Shown here piece after piece: positions 1-7,323 of a stretch of 16,846 nucleotides of DNA (its first letter is position 1; every line of letters starts with the position of its first letter). The position numbers and the translations under genes were made by a program. Source of the stretch: Methyloceanibacter sp. (GTDB taxonomy: Bacteria; Pseudomonadota; Alphaproteobacteria; Rhizobiales; Methyloligellaceae); assembly GCA_016649675.1 (NCBI GenBank), contig JAENXG010000022.1, positions 1-16,846 of the forward strand, in the 5' to 3' direction. The notes beneath the pieces are model-generated. The model had not been told where the DNA came from. It was given only the letters and a program-made list of their open reading frames with translations, and did not search any database.

Positions 1-429
1 CTCGATGTTCTCGATCTCGGCACCGGCCCAGGATATTTTCCTTATATCTGTGGGCGGTTAGGCCATCGTTGTGTCGGCCTCGATCTGCCAGGCGATTTCG
101 CCTTCTGAGCTAGACTTCACCAATGGCTGCGTATCGGTGACATCGTCGAGTACGAAATTAAGCCCAATGAGGGCCTGCCGGCGGACATCGGCCGCTTCGA
201 TCTGGTGACCGCGTTTCGGGCCCAGTTTCATTATAACGCGGCCGAGAACCGGTTATGGAACATTGCCGAGTGGACTTTCTTCCTTGACCATGTACGCGAC
301 CAAGTCCTCAAACCAGGAGGCCGGCTTGCGCTGAAGCTCAACCCGCAAGAGCACAAACGGGGTAAATCAATGTCGGGCCAGGGTGGGCTCAATCGGCACG
401 ACGATGTGCCTGCTGCGTTTCATGGCTGA
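1..429 (+). pseudogene. class I SAM-dependent methyltransferase, partial and interrupted by an in-frame stop
   Basis: The frame starting at base 1 reads LDVLDLGTGPGYF, a SAM-binding motif I glycine loop, followed by VGLDLP (motif II acidic position). It then meets TGA at 106-108. The same frame continues at once with methyltransferase-like sequence: RFDLVTAFRAQFHYN, an EWTFFLDHVRDQVLKPGGRL helix-strand region around the motif III equivalent, then ALKLNP. After about base 350 the similarity fades and the frame ends at 427-429. The N-terminus lies outside the window. Because the frame is the same on both sides, a single nonsense change explains the break better than a frameshift. The methylated substrate is unknown. 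The first 200 bases also look less GC-rich than the genes that follow, which would fit decay or a foreign origin. A sequencing error at the TGA cannot be excluded. Confidence 0.6.
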
Positions 430-551
430 TCGTGGAGCGACTCCCTTGGGAAAAAGTGGTCTGCAGTTTACGCCATTGCGATAGGCCGGCATGGACCCGT
501 TGAAGACCTACGTTCAACGATCCGCGCGACCGGCCCAAGATGAGGATGCTC

Positions 552-857
552 ATGGCCGCCCGCATCTATAAGCCCGCCAAGACCGCGATGCAGCAGGGCA
601 GGGCCGGGACGCACGACTGGATCCTGGAATACGAGCCTGAGCAGCCGCGGACGATCGAGCCCTTGATGGGTTGGACGAGCTCCGCCGACACCAGGTCGCA
701 AGTCCGCATGAGCTTCGCTACCAAGGAGGAGGCAGTGGCTTACGCGACGCGCCACGGCATTGCCTTCCGCCTTGAGGAGTCGCAAAAGAGCAGTGTGAGA
801 CCGAAGTCCTATGCCGAGAATTTCAAGTTCGGCAGGCCCGACCGCTGGACGCACTGA
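552..857 (+). CDS. NDUFS4-like NADH dehydrogenase (complex I) accessory subunit
   Basis: The product is a 101-residue protein of the family named 'ETC complex I subunit conserved region', homologous to mitochondrial NDUFS4. In alphaproteobacteria these proteins are supernumerary subunits of respiratory complex I on the cytoplasmic side. The match rests on family-typical segments: ARIYKPAKTAMQQGRAGTHDW near the N-terminus, then EPLMGWTSSADTRSQVRMSF, and a C-terminal KSYAENFKFGRPDRWTH. The ATG at 552 is preferred over the in-frame ATG at 540. It has GAGG at 542-545 with 6-base spacing, and the protein then begins MAARIYKP as homologues do. Length is normal for the bacterial family. It is not next to a nuo operon here, and tRNA-Arg follows 33 bases later. 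Assembly into complex I is inferred from the family. Confidence 0.88.
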   Translation: MAARIYKPAKTAMQQGRAGTHDWILEYEPEQPRTIEPLMGWTSSADTRSQVRMSFATKEEAVAYATRHGIAFRLEESQKSSVRPKSYAENFKFGRPDRWTH

Positions 858-890
858 GACCTGTTTCGGCTATAGTCGGGCGATTGTCGT

Positions 891-966
891 GATCCCGTAG
901 CTCAAGGGATAGAGCATCTGCCTTCTAAGCAGAGGGTTGAAGGTTCGAATCCTTCCGGGATCACCA
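891..966 (+). tRNA. tRNA-Arg (anticodon TCT)
   Basis: A full cloverleaf can be folded. The acceptor arms GATCCCG (891-897) and CGGGATC (956-962) pair, as do the D arms GCTC/GAGC (900-903, 912-915). Anticodon stem TCTGC/GCAGA encloses loop CTTCTAA with anticodon TCT at 924-926. The T arm is GAAGG-TTCGAAT-CCTTC. Discriminator A963 is followed by an encoded CCA. It reads AGA (and possibly AGG), rare arginine codons in a GC-rich genome. Confidence 0.97.
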
Positions 967-1016
967 ATTACTTCACCCGCCGCCCTAGGCTCCAACTCGC
1001 CTCGACGAGGAGATCA

Positions 1017-1877
1017 ATGCGCCCTGCCGTCGGACTGATCCTCACCCTGATCTTCTGCAGCAGCGCCGCTGCCGCCGCCCCCAAGCTCCTGTGGGAGGCC
1101 AAAGGCCTGGCGCAACCCGAATCGGTTGTGCAGGATCCGGCAACGGGCTCCATCTTTGTCAGCAATATCGCCGGCGCGATCATGCAGAAGGACGGCAACG
1201 GCTTCATCGCCAGGCTCTCCCCCGATGGGAAGGTGATCGACCGGCAATGGGTCAAGGGATTGAATTCCCCAACCGGGCTCGCCCTTCACGACCGCACGCT
1301 TTATGTCGCCGATGTCGACCAATTGGTCGAGATCAACGCGGCTTCGGGAGAGATCGCCAAGCGCTATGACGCACAAGGCGCGATCTTCCTCAACGACGTG
1401 GCGGTGGACAGCGAGGGGACTGTGTACGTGTCCGACACGCCGACCAACACCATCTGGCGCCTCAAGGACGGAAGCTTCCAGCCGTGGCTCGCCAACGACG
1501 CGTTGAATGGCCCGAATGGGCTCCTGGTGCAGGGTGATAAGCTCATCGTCGCCTCCTTGGGCAAGATCCCGAGCCAGGGCCAGAAGCAGGAGCTCGGAGG
1601 CCTGCTCTCCGTCTCGCTTGACGATCAGAGCGTGAGCAAGATCGGCAAAGGCGATCTCATCGGCAATCTCGACGGTCTCGAAGTTCTTCAGCCCGGCGTC
1701 TACCTGGTCACCGACTGGGCAGCGGGCGCCCTCTACCGCGTCGATGCTAAAGGCAAGGTCGAGCGCCTCATCGACCTGAACCAGGGCAGCGCGGATCTCA
1801 CCTATCTACCTGACAAGAAGATGGTGTTGATTCCGATGATGCTCGACAATTCCGTCGTTGCCTACAAGCTCGACTAG
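1017..1877 (+). CDS. exported SMP-30/gluconolactonase-like beta-propeller protein
   Basis: This 286-residue protein begins with a clear signal peptide: MRPAVGLILTLIFCSSAAAA, with likely cleavage around residues 20-22. The mature part consists of repeated propeller blades. Examples are SPTGLALHDRTLYVADVDQL, LNDVAVDSEGTVYVSDTPTN, NGPNGLLVQGDKLIVASLG, and LDGLEVLQPGVYLVTDW near the C-terminus. The repeating 'NG/D-aliphatic-...-lYVaD' pattern is typical of SMP-30/gluconolactonase and NHL-type six-bladed propellers, which include lactonases, esterases and purely structural members. The Asn and Asp residues before blade strands could bind a divalent metal, but the catalytic set cannot be assigned by eye. 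AGGAG at 1008-1012 lies 4 bases before the ATG. It starts 50 bases after tRNA-Arg and ends 43 bases before chrA. The substrate is unknown; a periplasmic location is inferred. Confidence 0.8.
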   Translation: MRPAVGLILTLIFCSSAAAAAPKLLWEAKGLAQPESVVQDPATGSIFVSNIAGAIMQKDGNGFIARLSPDGKVIDRQWVKGLNSPTGLALHDRTLYVADVDQLVEINAASGEIAKRYDAQGAIFLNDVAVDSEGTVYVSDTPTNTIWRLKDGSFQPWLANDALNGPNGLLVQGDKLIVASLGKIPSQGQKQELGGLLSVSLDDQSVSKIGKGDLIGNLDGLEVLQPGVYLVTDWAAGALYRVDAKGKVERLIDLNQGSADLTYLPDKKMVLIPMMLDNSVVAYKLD

Positions 1878-1920
1878 CGGTCGGTTCGAAGTACTCCACG
1901 GCGGCCTGCGGGTTCGGGGC

Positions 1921-3147
1921 ATGGATAAGCCTGACATCCACCAACCTTCCGCGCAGAATGCGGAACGCGGCAACTGGCGCGAGGTCTTCGCCGCCTTCTT
2001 GCGTCTTGGGCTCACCTCCTTCGGCGGCCCCGTCGCCCATCTCGGCTATTTCCACGAGGCGTTCGTCGTCCGCCGCCATTGGCTCGACGACCGCTCCTAT
2101 GCCGACCTCGTCGCGCTCTGCCAGTTCTTGCCGGGCCCGGCGTCGAGCCAGGTGGGGATGGCAATCGGCCTTTCACGCGCGGGCTATCTCGGTGCGCTTG
2201 CCGCATGGGTCGGGTTCACGGCGCCGTCGGCGATTGCGCTTGTGCTCTTCGCCTACGGGCTGTCATCGCTCGGCGATGCGGCGGGGGGCGGCTGGCTGCA
2301 CGGGCTCAAAGTCGCCGCCGTCGCCGTGGTGGCCCAGGCCGTGCTCGGCATGATGCGCAATCTGGCGCCCGACCGCGAGCGCGCCACCATCGCCGTGACG
2401 GCTGCGGTCGCCATGCTCGCGGCGCCGTCAGCCTTTGGCCAGGTCGTCGTGATCCTGCTCGGCGGCATGGCCGGTGCGCTGCTGCTTCCGCCCGAGGCTC
2501 CCCCCGGCGATGACCTGCTGCCGATAAAGGTGAGCCGGCGGACCGGCGCGTGCCTGCTCGTCCTCTTCGTCACTCTCCTGATCGGGCTGCCGCTCCTCGC
2601 CGCAGCGATCCCCACCCAGAGCATCAAGCTGTTCGATGCCTTCTATCGCGCGGGCTCTCTCGTGTTCGGCGGTGGCCATGTGGTGTTGCCCCTCTTGCAG
2701 GCAGCGGTGGTCCCGCCGGGCTGGGTCAGCAACGATGCGTTCCTCGCCGGCTATGGCGCGGCCCAAGCCGTGCCGGGGCCGCTCTTCACCTTTGCGGCTT
2801 ACCTCGGCGCCGTGATGGGGCCTGAGCCGAACGGCTGGGAAGGCGCTCTTCTGTGCCTCGTTGCGATCTTTGTGCCGTCTTTCCTGCTCGTCGTCGGGGC
2901 GCTCCCGTTCTGGGAGGACGTACGCCGGCGCGCCGGCGCCCGCGCTGCGCTGAAAGGCGTGAACGCCGCCGTGGTCGGGCTGCTGCTCGCGGCCTTCTAC
3001 GATCCCATCTGGACTGTGGGCATCACCAGCGCCGCCGATTTCGCGCTCGCCATCGCCGCCTTCCTGCTGCTCTTCATGTGGCAGGCGCCGCCCTGGCTCG
3101 TGGTCATCCTGAGCGCCCTTGCCGGTGCCTTGATCGGCGCTGCCTGA
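1921..3147 (+). CDS. chrA: chromate transporter ChrA, two-domain CHR family
   Basis: ChrA is an inner-membrane protein that exports chromate and thereby lowers its cytoplasmic level. This 408-residue copy is of the long type, made of two homologous halves. The first half has LTSFGGPVAHLGYF (about 31-44) and ALCQFLPGPASSQVG (about 65-79). The second has the matching LVFGGGHVVLPLL (about 247-259) and GYGAAQAVPGPLFTFAAYLGA (about 278-297). Many hydrophobic segments lie between and after these motifs. The ATG at 1921 is preferred because family similarity starts shortly after it. An earlier ATG at 1858 would overlap the preceding gene and add an unconserved stretch. The ribosome site is weak (GGGG just upstream). 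No chrB or other chr regulator is visible. It could share a transcript with the propeller gene 43 bases upstream. Confidence 0.93.
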   Translation: MDKPDIHQPSAQNAERGNWREVFAAFLRLGLTSFGGPVAHLGYFHEAFVVRRHWLDDRSYADLVALCQFLPGPASSQVGMAIGLSRAGYLGALAAWVGFTAPSAIALVLFAYGLSSLGDAAGGGWLHGLKVAAVAVVAQAVLGMMRNLAPDRERATIAVTAAVAMLAAPSAFGQVVVILLGGMAGALLLPPEAPPGDDLLPIKVSRRTGACLLVLFVTLLIGLPLLAAAIPTQSIKLFDAFYRAGSLVFGGGHVVLPLLQAAVVPPGWVSNDAFLAGYGAAQAVPGPLFTFAAYLGAVMGPEPNGWEGALLCLVAIFVPSFLLVVGALPFWEDVRRRAGARAALKGVNAAVVGLLLAAFYDPIWTVGITSAADFALAIAAFLLLFMWQAPPWLVVILSALAGALIGAA

Positions 3148-3154
3148 GAGGCAG
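3140..3154. other. small hairpin across the chrA stop codon in the convergent gap
   Basis: CTGCCT (3140-3145), loop GAG, AGGCAG (3149-3154) forms a 6-bp stem that overlaps the chrA stop and lies 2 bases from the stop of the converging gene. It has no T-run, so it is at best a weak bidirectional transcription end. It is the only structure seen in the 9-base gap between the two stop codons. Confidence 0.3.
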
Positions 3155-3156
3155 GT

Positions 3157-3948
3157 CTAGACAACACTCCGCACCACGCCGCCATCGACGCGCAGCGCCG
3201 CGCCGGTAATGGCGGAGGCGCCTTCGCCGGCGAGAAACACCACGAGGTTTGCCACCTCGTCCGGCTCGGCAAACCGGCGGATCAGCGAGCTGGGACGCAT
3301 GGTGCGCAGGAACTCCGCCTCCACGGTCGGAAGGTCGGTGGCGTGCTCGGCGGCAACCTTGGCCAGAAAGTCCACAGCCCCCTCCGACCGGGTTGGCCCC
3401 GGCAAGACGGCATTCACCGTGACGCCAGTCCCCGCGACGCTTTCGGCGATGCCACGGGACAGCGCCAGCTGCGCCGTCTTGGTCACGCCGTAATGCACCA
3501 TCTCGGGCGGGATCTGCACACCGGACTCGCTCGAGATGAAGATGACGCGGCCCCAGCTCCGCTTCAGCATCTGCGGCAGCAGCTCGCGCGCCAGCCGCAC
3601 CCCGCTCATCACGTTGACCTCGAAGATGCGGAACCAGTCCTGGTCGTTGATCTCGAGGAAGGGGACCGGCTCGAAGATGCCGACATTGTTGACCAGGATA
3701 TCGATCCGCCCGGCCCCCTCGAGGAGCCGCGCCACGCCCTCGGCGCTGCTGAGATCGGCGGCGATGCCGATGGCGTGCGAGCCAACCTCGGAACCGATGC
3801 GCCGGACGGCCTCGGCGACCTTCTGCTCGGTGCGGCCGTTGACGATGACCTCGGCGCGTTCGCGCGCGAGCCCGCGTGCGATGGCGAACCCGATGCCCGC
3901 CGTCGATCCCGTGACCAGCGCCCGCTTGCCTCGGAGCTTCAAATCCAT
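3157..3948 (-). CDS. short-chain dehydrogenase/reductase (SDR), classical FabG-like type
   Basis: This is a cytoplasmic NAD(P)-dependent oxidoreductase of 263 residues. TGSTAGIG (13-20) is the TGxxxGxG cofactor loop, AADLSS at about 64 follows, and NNVG (87-90) is the NNxG motif. The catalytic residues are Ser140, Tyr153 and Lys157 (HYGVTKTAQ). PGPT (about 183-186) follows the active site, and VDGGVVRSVV closes the chain. NGRT at the end of the second beta strand suggests preference for NADP. The ATG at 3948 is chosen over a TTG 15 bases upstream because GGGGGA lies just before it and similarity begins at MDLKLRGKRALVTG. It starts 27 bases after metC ends and is probably the last gene of the cysK-sseA-metC operon. 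The substrate is not evident, and a role in sulfur metabolism would rest on position alone. Confidence 0.9.
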   Translation of the reverse strand: MDLKLRGKRALVTGSTAGIGFAIARGLARERAEVIVNGRTEQKVAEAVRRIGSEVGSHAIGIAADLSSAEGVARLLEGAGRIDILVNNVGIFEPVPFLEINDQDWFRIFEVNVMSGVRLARELLPQMLKRSWGRVIFISSESGVQIPPEMVHYGVTKTAQLALSRGIAESVAGTGVTVNAVLPGPTRSEGAVDFLAKVAAEHATDLPTVEAEFLRTMRPSSLIRRFAEPDEVANLVVFLAGEGASAITGAALRVDGGVVRSVV

Positions 3949-3975
3949 GGCGGCGTCCCCCAATTCGCGTGAAGA

Positions 3976-5151
3976 TTACGCCCGGAGGCCGAGCCTCGCA
4001 AAGCCAGCCTCGAGGTCCGCCTTCAGATCCTCGACGTCCTCGAGCCCGATATGCAAGCGAAGTGCCGGACCTTCGGCCTGCCATGTCGTGGCGGTGCGGT
4101 AGGCGGCCGGGTCGAAGGGGAGGATCAGGCTCTCGAACCCGCCCCAGGAATAGCCCATGCCGAACAGGGTGAGGCCGTCGAGCATGGCGGCCACGGCGGC
4201 CTGCGTGCAGGGCCTGAGAACAATTGAGAAGAGCCCTGAGGAGCCGGTGAAATCGCGCTTCCATAAAGCGTAACCGGGATCGGAGGGAAGGGCAGGGTGG
4301 AGTACGCGGGCGACCTCAGGCCGTCCGGCCAGCCAACGCGCCATCTCGAGCCCCGACGTCTGGTGGCGCTCAAGCCTCACGCCGAGACTACGTAAGCCGC
4401 GCAAGCCGAGATAGACATCTTCTGGCCCAGGACAGAGGCCGAGTTCATCATGGGTCTTCTCGACCGCGCGCGAGGCTGCCTCGGTCGCGGTGATGGCGCC
4501 GAGCATGGCGTCGGCATGACCCACGATATATTTGGTGGCGGCCTGGATCGACACGTCGACGCCGTGCGCAAAGGGCTTGAAGTAGAGGGGCGTTGCCCAA
4601 GTATTGTCCAAAATGACCACCGCGCGGGCAGCATGCGCCGCGGCGGCGATGGCCGGGATGTCCTGCACCTCGAAGGTCTGCGAGCCGGGTGATTCGGCAA
4701 ACACGACCCGCGTCTTCTCGGTGATGAGGCTCTCGATGCCGGCCCCGATCAAAGGGTCGTAATAGATGGTGGTGACGCCAAGCCGCTTCAGCACATGGTC
4801 GCAGAAGCGCCGGTTCGGGCGATAGACGCTGTCCGCGACAAGAATTTCGTCGCCGGCCGAGACGAAGGCGAGCAGCGCCGCCGCGATGGCCGACAGGCCT
4901 GACGGCGTCAGCAATGTGCGATGTCCGCCTTCAAGCTCGGCGATTGCCGTCTCCAGAGCCTTGACCGTGGGCGTGCCGAGGCGCCCATAGGTGAAGTCTT
5001 GCGCGTTCGCCTCGAGGCTCGCCATGGTGGGAAACAGCACCGTGGAGCCACGATAGATCGGCGTGTTGACGAAGCCGTGCTGGCGCGCGGGTTCACGGCC
5101 TGCATGCGCGAGCCTTGTGTCCTGTTTCTGCTTCCTGGTGTGTTTGCTCAT
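3976..5151 (-). CDS. metC: cystathionine beta-lyase (Cys/Met metabolism PLP enzyme)
   Basis: The protein (391 residues) belongs to the Cys/Met-metabolism PLP-dependent family. MetC cleaves cystathionine to homocysteine, pyruvate and ammonia in methionine synthesis. Visible landmarks are TYGRLGTPT (54-62, phosphate-binding Tyr and Arg from the neighbouring subunit), TPSGLSAI (82-89), and LDNTWATPLY (181-190) with Asp182 for the pyridine nitrogen. The Schiff-base lysine is Lys207 in QAATKYIVGHADAMLG. Family members usually have GHSD at that loop, whereas this one has GHAD. GMGYSWGGFESL near residue 340 fits cystathionine beta-lyases better than gamma-synthases. Length is normal. The gene starts 37 bases after sseA ends. 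A related C-S lyase activity, such as cysteine desulfhydration, is possible and cannot be excluded from sequence. Confidence 0.9.
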   Translation of the reverse strand: MSKHTRKQKQDTRLAHAGREPARQHGFVNTPIYRGSTVLFPTMASLEANAQDFTYGRLGTPTVKALETAIAELEGGHRTLLTPSGLSAIAAALLAFVSAGDEILVADSVYRPNRRFCDHVLKRLGVTTIYYDPLIGAGIESLITEKTRVVFAESPGSQTFEVQDIPAIAAAAHAARAVVILDNTWATPLYFKPFAHGVDVSIQAATKYIVGHADAMLGAITATEAASRAVEKTHDELGLCPGPEDVYLGLRGLRSLGVRLERHQTSGLEMARWLAGRPEVARVLHPALPSDPGYALWKRDFTGSSGLFSIVLRPCTQAAVAAMLDGLTLFGMGYSWGGFESLILPFDPAAYRTATTWQAEGPALRLHIGLEDVEDLKADLEAGFARLGLRA

Positions 5152-5188
5152 TTAGCCTGAGCGAGGCCAGCGCCTCGCGGAGAGAGGC

Positions 5189-6040
5189 CTAACCGGTCTC
5201 GATGGGAAGGCTTTGATCGGCGCCCCATTCCGACCAGGACCCGTCATAGACGGACGTCTTGCGATGGCCGATCTCGGCAAGTCCAAGCGCCAGCACGCTC
5301 GCGGTGATGCCCGAGCCGCAGCTCGTCACCACGGGCTTGTTGAGATCGACACCGGCCTCTTCGAACAGTCTCTCGAGCTCGGGCGCCGATTTCAGCGTGC
5401 CATCTTTGTTGATGAGCCGCGCGAAGGGGAGATTATGGGCGCCCGGGATATGCCCTGAGCGAAGCCCTGGACGCGGCTCGGGTACCTTTCCGGCAAACCG
5501 TTCGGCCGCACGCGCGTCCACGATCTCGGCCGACCGGTTCTTGAGCAGGGCCTTCATGTCGGAGAGGTCGCGCACGAGGTCGGCATTGCGCCGTGCCGTG
5601 AAGTGGCGCGTGGTGCGGCCCCGCGGCTCGCCGCTCTCGATCGGCCGGCCCTCACGCTTCCATTTCGGCAATCCGCCGTTCAGCACGCTCACGTCGTCGA
5701 CGCCCATGACGCGGAAGGTCCACCACACGCGCGCGGCGCTGTAGAGTCCCGCCCGGTCGTAGACCACGATGCGCGAGCCGTCGCCGATCCCCATGCTGCG
5801 CATGCGCGAGGAGAATTTTTCGGGCGGCGGCAGCATATGCGGGAGCGCGCTCTTGCTGTCGGCAATCTCGTCGATGTCGAAGAAGATCGCGCCGGGGATG
5901 TGCTCCTCGAGATACTCTTCACGCGCGCTCTTGCCTTCGCTCGGCATGTGCCAAGAGGCATCGATGATCACGAGGTCGGGGGCATCGAGCTCGCGGGCGA
6001 GCTCCTCCGTCTCAGTCAGCCATGTCTTCGTCTGCAACAA
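5189..6040 (-). CDS. sseA: 3-mercaptopyruvate (thiosulfate) sulfurtransferase, double rhodanese
   Basis: The enzyme moves sulfur from 3-mercaptopyruvate to an acceptor such as cyanide or a thiol. It has two rhodanese domains in about 283 residues. The N-terminal, catalytically silent domain carries EEHIPGAIFFDIDEIAD (about 45-61) and ends near VLNGGLPKWKREG. The C-terminal domain carries RSGHIPGAHNLPF (194-206) and the active loop CGSGIT with Cys241. CGSG[VI]T is the signature of mercaptopyruvate sulfurtransferases, while thiosulfate-specific rhodaneses carry charged residues there. No ATG fits, since the upstream open frame is only antiphase reading of cysK. TTG at 6040 is chosen: GGAG lies 8 bases before it and the product then starts MLQTKTWLTE. 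TTG at 6055 or 6037 is also possible. The gap to the cysK stop is 22 bases. Confidence 0.88.
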   Translation of the reverse strand: MLQTKTWLTETEELARELDAPDLVIIDASWHMPSEGKSAREEYLEEHIPGAIFFDIDEIADSKSALPHMLPPPEKFSSRMRSMGIGDGSRIVVYDRAGLYSAARVWWTFRVMGVDDVSVLNGGLPKWKREGRPIESGEPRGRTTRHFTARRNADLVRDLSDMKALLKNRSAEIVDARAAERFAGKVPEPRPGLRSGHIPGAHNLPFARLINKDGTLKSAPELERLFEEAGVDLNKPVVTSCGSGITASVLALGLAEIGHRKTSVYDGSWSEWGADQSLPIETG

Positions 6041-6062
6041 ATCGAAAATCTCCAATCCTGGC

Positions 6063-7097
6063 CTAGACGAATACGCGAGGGGCGGCCGCTTGTCCCTGGT
6101 CGAGCCATGGCGGGACCGGCAGCCCTTTCTCGCGCAGGAACTTGGGGTTGAACAGCCTGCTCTGGTAGCGCGTCCCGTAATCGCAAAGCACGGTGACAAT
6201 GGTATGGCCGGGGCCCAGGTCGCGGGCAAGGTGAATGGCGCCCGCCACATTGATTCCGCTCGATCCGCCGAGACAAAGGCCTTCCTCGCTCAGAAGGTCG
6301 AAGATGATGGGAAGCGCCTCGGCGTCGGGGATCTGGTAGGCCTCGTCGATCTTGGCCCCTTCGAGATTGGCGGTGATGCGGCCCTGGCCGATCCCTTCGG
6401 TGATGGAGCTTCCTTCCGCCTTGAGCACGCCGTGCTTGTAGAAATTGTAGAGCGCGGCACCCATTGGGTCGGCGAGGCCGATCACCACATCGCGGTTGTG
6501 CTCCTTGAGCCCCATGGAGACGCCGGCAAGAGTGCCGCCGGTCCCGACCGCGCAGACGAAGCCGTCCACCTTGCCGCCGAGATCGGACCAGATCTCCTGT
6601 GCCGTCGTCTCGATATGCCCCTGACGATTGGCGACGTTGTCGAACTGGTTGGCCCACACAGCGCCGTTCGGCTCGGTAGAAGCAAGCTCCTCGGCAAGCC
6701 GGCCGGAATATTTCACATAGTTGTTCGGGTCCTTGTAGGGAACGGCGGGGACCTCGATCAGTCTGGCGCCGGCAAGTCGCAGCATGTCCTTCTTTTCATC
6801 CGACTGGGTCTCGGGGATGACGATGACGGTCTTCAAGCCCAGCGCATTGCCGACCAGTGCGAGGCCAATGCCGGTATTGCCGGCGGTGCCCTCGACCACG
6901 GTGCCGCCCGGCCGCAGCCGGCCAGAGTTGAGCGCGTCGCGGATGATGAACAGGGCGGCACGGTCCTTGACCGACTGGCCGGGATTCATGAACTCGGCCT
7001 TGCCGAGAATGGTGCAGCCGGTCTCCTCTGACGCGCGCTTGAGCTTGATCAGCGGGGTGTTGCCGATCGCCTCGATAATGCTGTTGCGGTAGGGCAC
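6063..7097 (-). CDS. cysK: cysteine synthase A (O-acetylserine sulfhydrylase family)
   Basis: This PLP enzyme joins sulfide to O-acetylserine to give cysteine. The 344-residue product has all family landmarks: AIGNTPLIKLKR (10-21), NPGQSVKDRAA (38-48) with Schiff-base Lys44, and GTAGNTGIG (70-78). The last is the substrate-binding loop, with Ala where E. coli CysK has Ser (TSGNTG). The phosphate loop GTGGT is at 185-189, and GGSSGIN lies near the C-terminal third. The start is GTG at 7097, preceded by AAGG with 7-base spacing, and homologues begin MPxxxSxxxAIGNTPLI. The open frame runs about 48 codons further upstream, but that stretch covers the leader inverted repeat and does not look coding. 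It is probably the first gene of a cysK-sseA-metC-SDR operon. A cystathionine-synthase-like or other beta-substitution activity is an alternative. Confidence 0.9.
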   Translation of the reverse strand: MPYRNSIIEAIGNTPLIKLKRASEETGCTILGKAEFMNPGQSVKDRAALFIIRDALNSGRLRPGGTVVEGTAGNTGIGLALVGNALGLKTVIVIPETQSDEKKDMLRLAGARLIEVPAVPYKDPNNYVKYSGRLAEELASTEPNGAVWANQFDNVANRQGHIETTAQEIWSDLGGKVDGFVCAVGTGGTLAGVSMGLKEHNRDVVIGLADPMGAALYNFYKHGVLKAEGSSITEGIGQGRITANLEGAKIDEAYQIPDAEALPIIFDLLSEEGLCLGGSSGINVAGAIHLARDLGPGHTIVTVLCDYGTRYQSRLFNPKFLREKGLPVPPWLDQGQAAAPRVFV

Positions 7098-7144
7098 GGG
7101 CTCGCCTTGACGTGGTTCCGATTCGAGAAGGCAACCTAATGAGC

Positions 7145-7218
7145 CCTCGGAGGGCCCGCAAGCCAAGCGAATACCCTGGCTCGGCCTCCGATTTCCTATG
7201 GCTTGCGGTGCCCCGAGG
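7145..7218. repeat. long imperfect inverted repeat in the cysK leader / divergent promoter region
   Basis: CCGCAAGCCA (7156-7165) and TGGCTTGCGG (7199-7208) are perfect 10-bp complements separated by 33 bases. Outside them GGGC (7152-7155) pairs with GCCC (7210-7213) across one bulged T. Still further out, CCTCGG (7145-7150) matches CCGAGG (7213-7218), which shares one base with the previous arm. The left arm also contains its own palindrome GCCCTC-G-GAGGGC (7143-7155). It lies about 48 bases upstream of the cysK start. It could be a folded leader RNA of the cysK transcript, an operator, or a copy of a dispersed palindromic repeat. I do not recognise it as a known riboswitch. Confidence 0.6.
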
Positions 7219-7311
7219 CTGCTGTTTCCCCGTTGATCCAAATCAGCGCCGAACGGTCCTGTGTCCTCGAAGGTCGGATTGCGCCAGGAACGCGGCGCGT
7301 TGGCCGGACTT

Positions 7312-7317
7312 AAGGAG
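7312..7317 (+). promoter_or_regulatory. strong ribosome binding site AAGGAG
   Basis: AAGGAG lies 6 bases before the ATG at 7324 and decides that start over an in-frame GTG at 7261. Confidence 0.8.
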
Positions 7318-7323
7318 CATCTT

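Noticed and set aside
891..966. tRNA-Arg as an integration site for a genomic island
   Set aside because: No second copy of its 3' end and no integrase was found in the window; only the nearby broken methyltransferase hints at turnover.
6041..6250. N-terminal extension of sseA by about 70 codons
   Set aside because: The extension overlaps the end of cysK in another frame, has no rhodanese character, and the family start lies close to the TTG codons at 6037-6055.
7098..7241. N-terminal extension of cysK by 48 codons
   Set aside because: It covers the leader inverted repeat and is not family-like; GTG 7097 has a ribosome site and yields the usual N-terminus.
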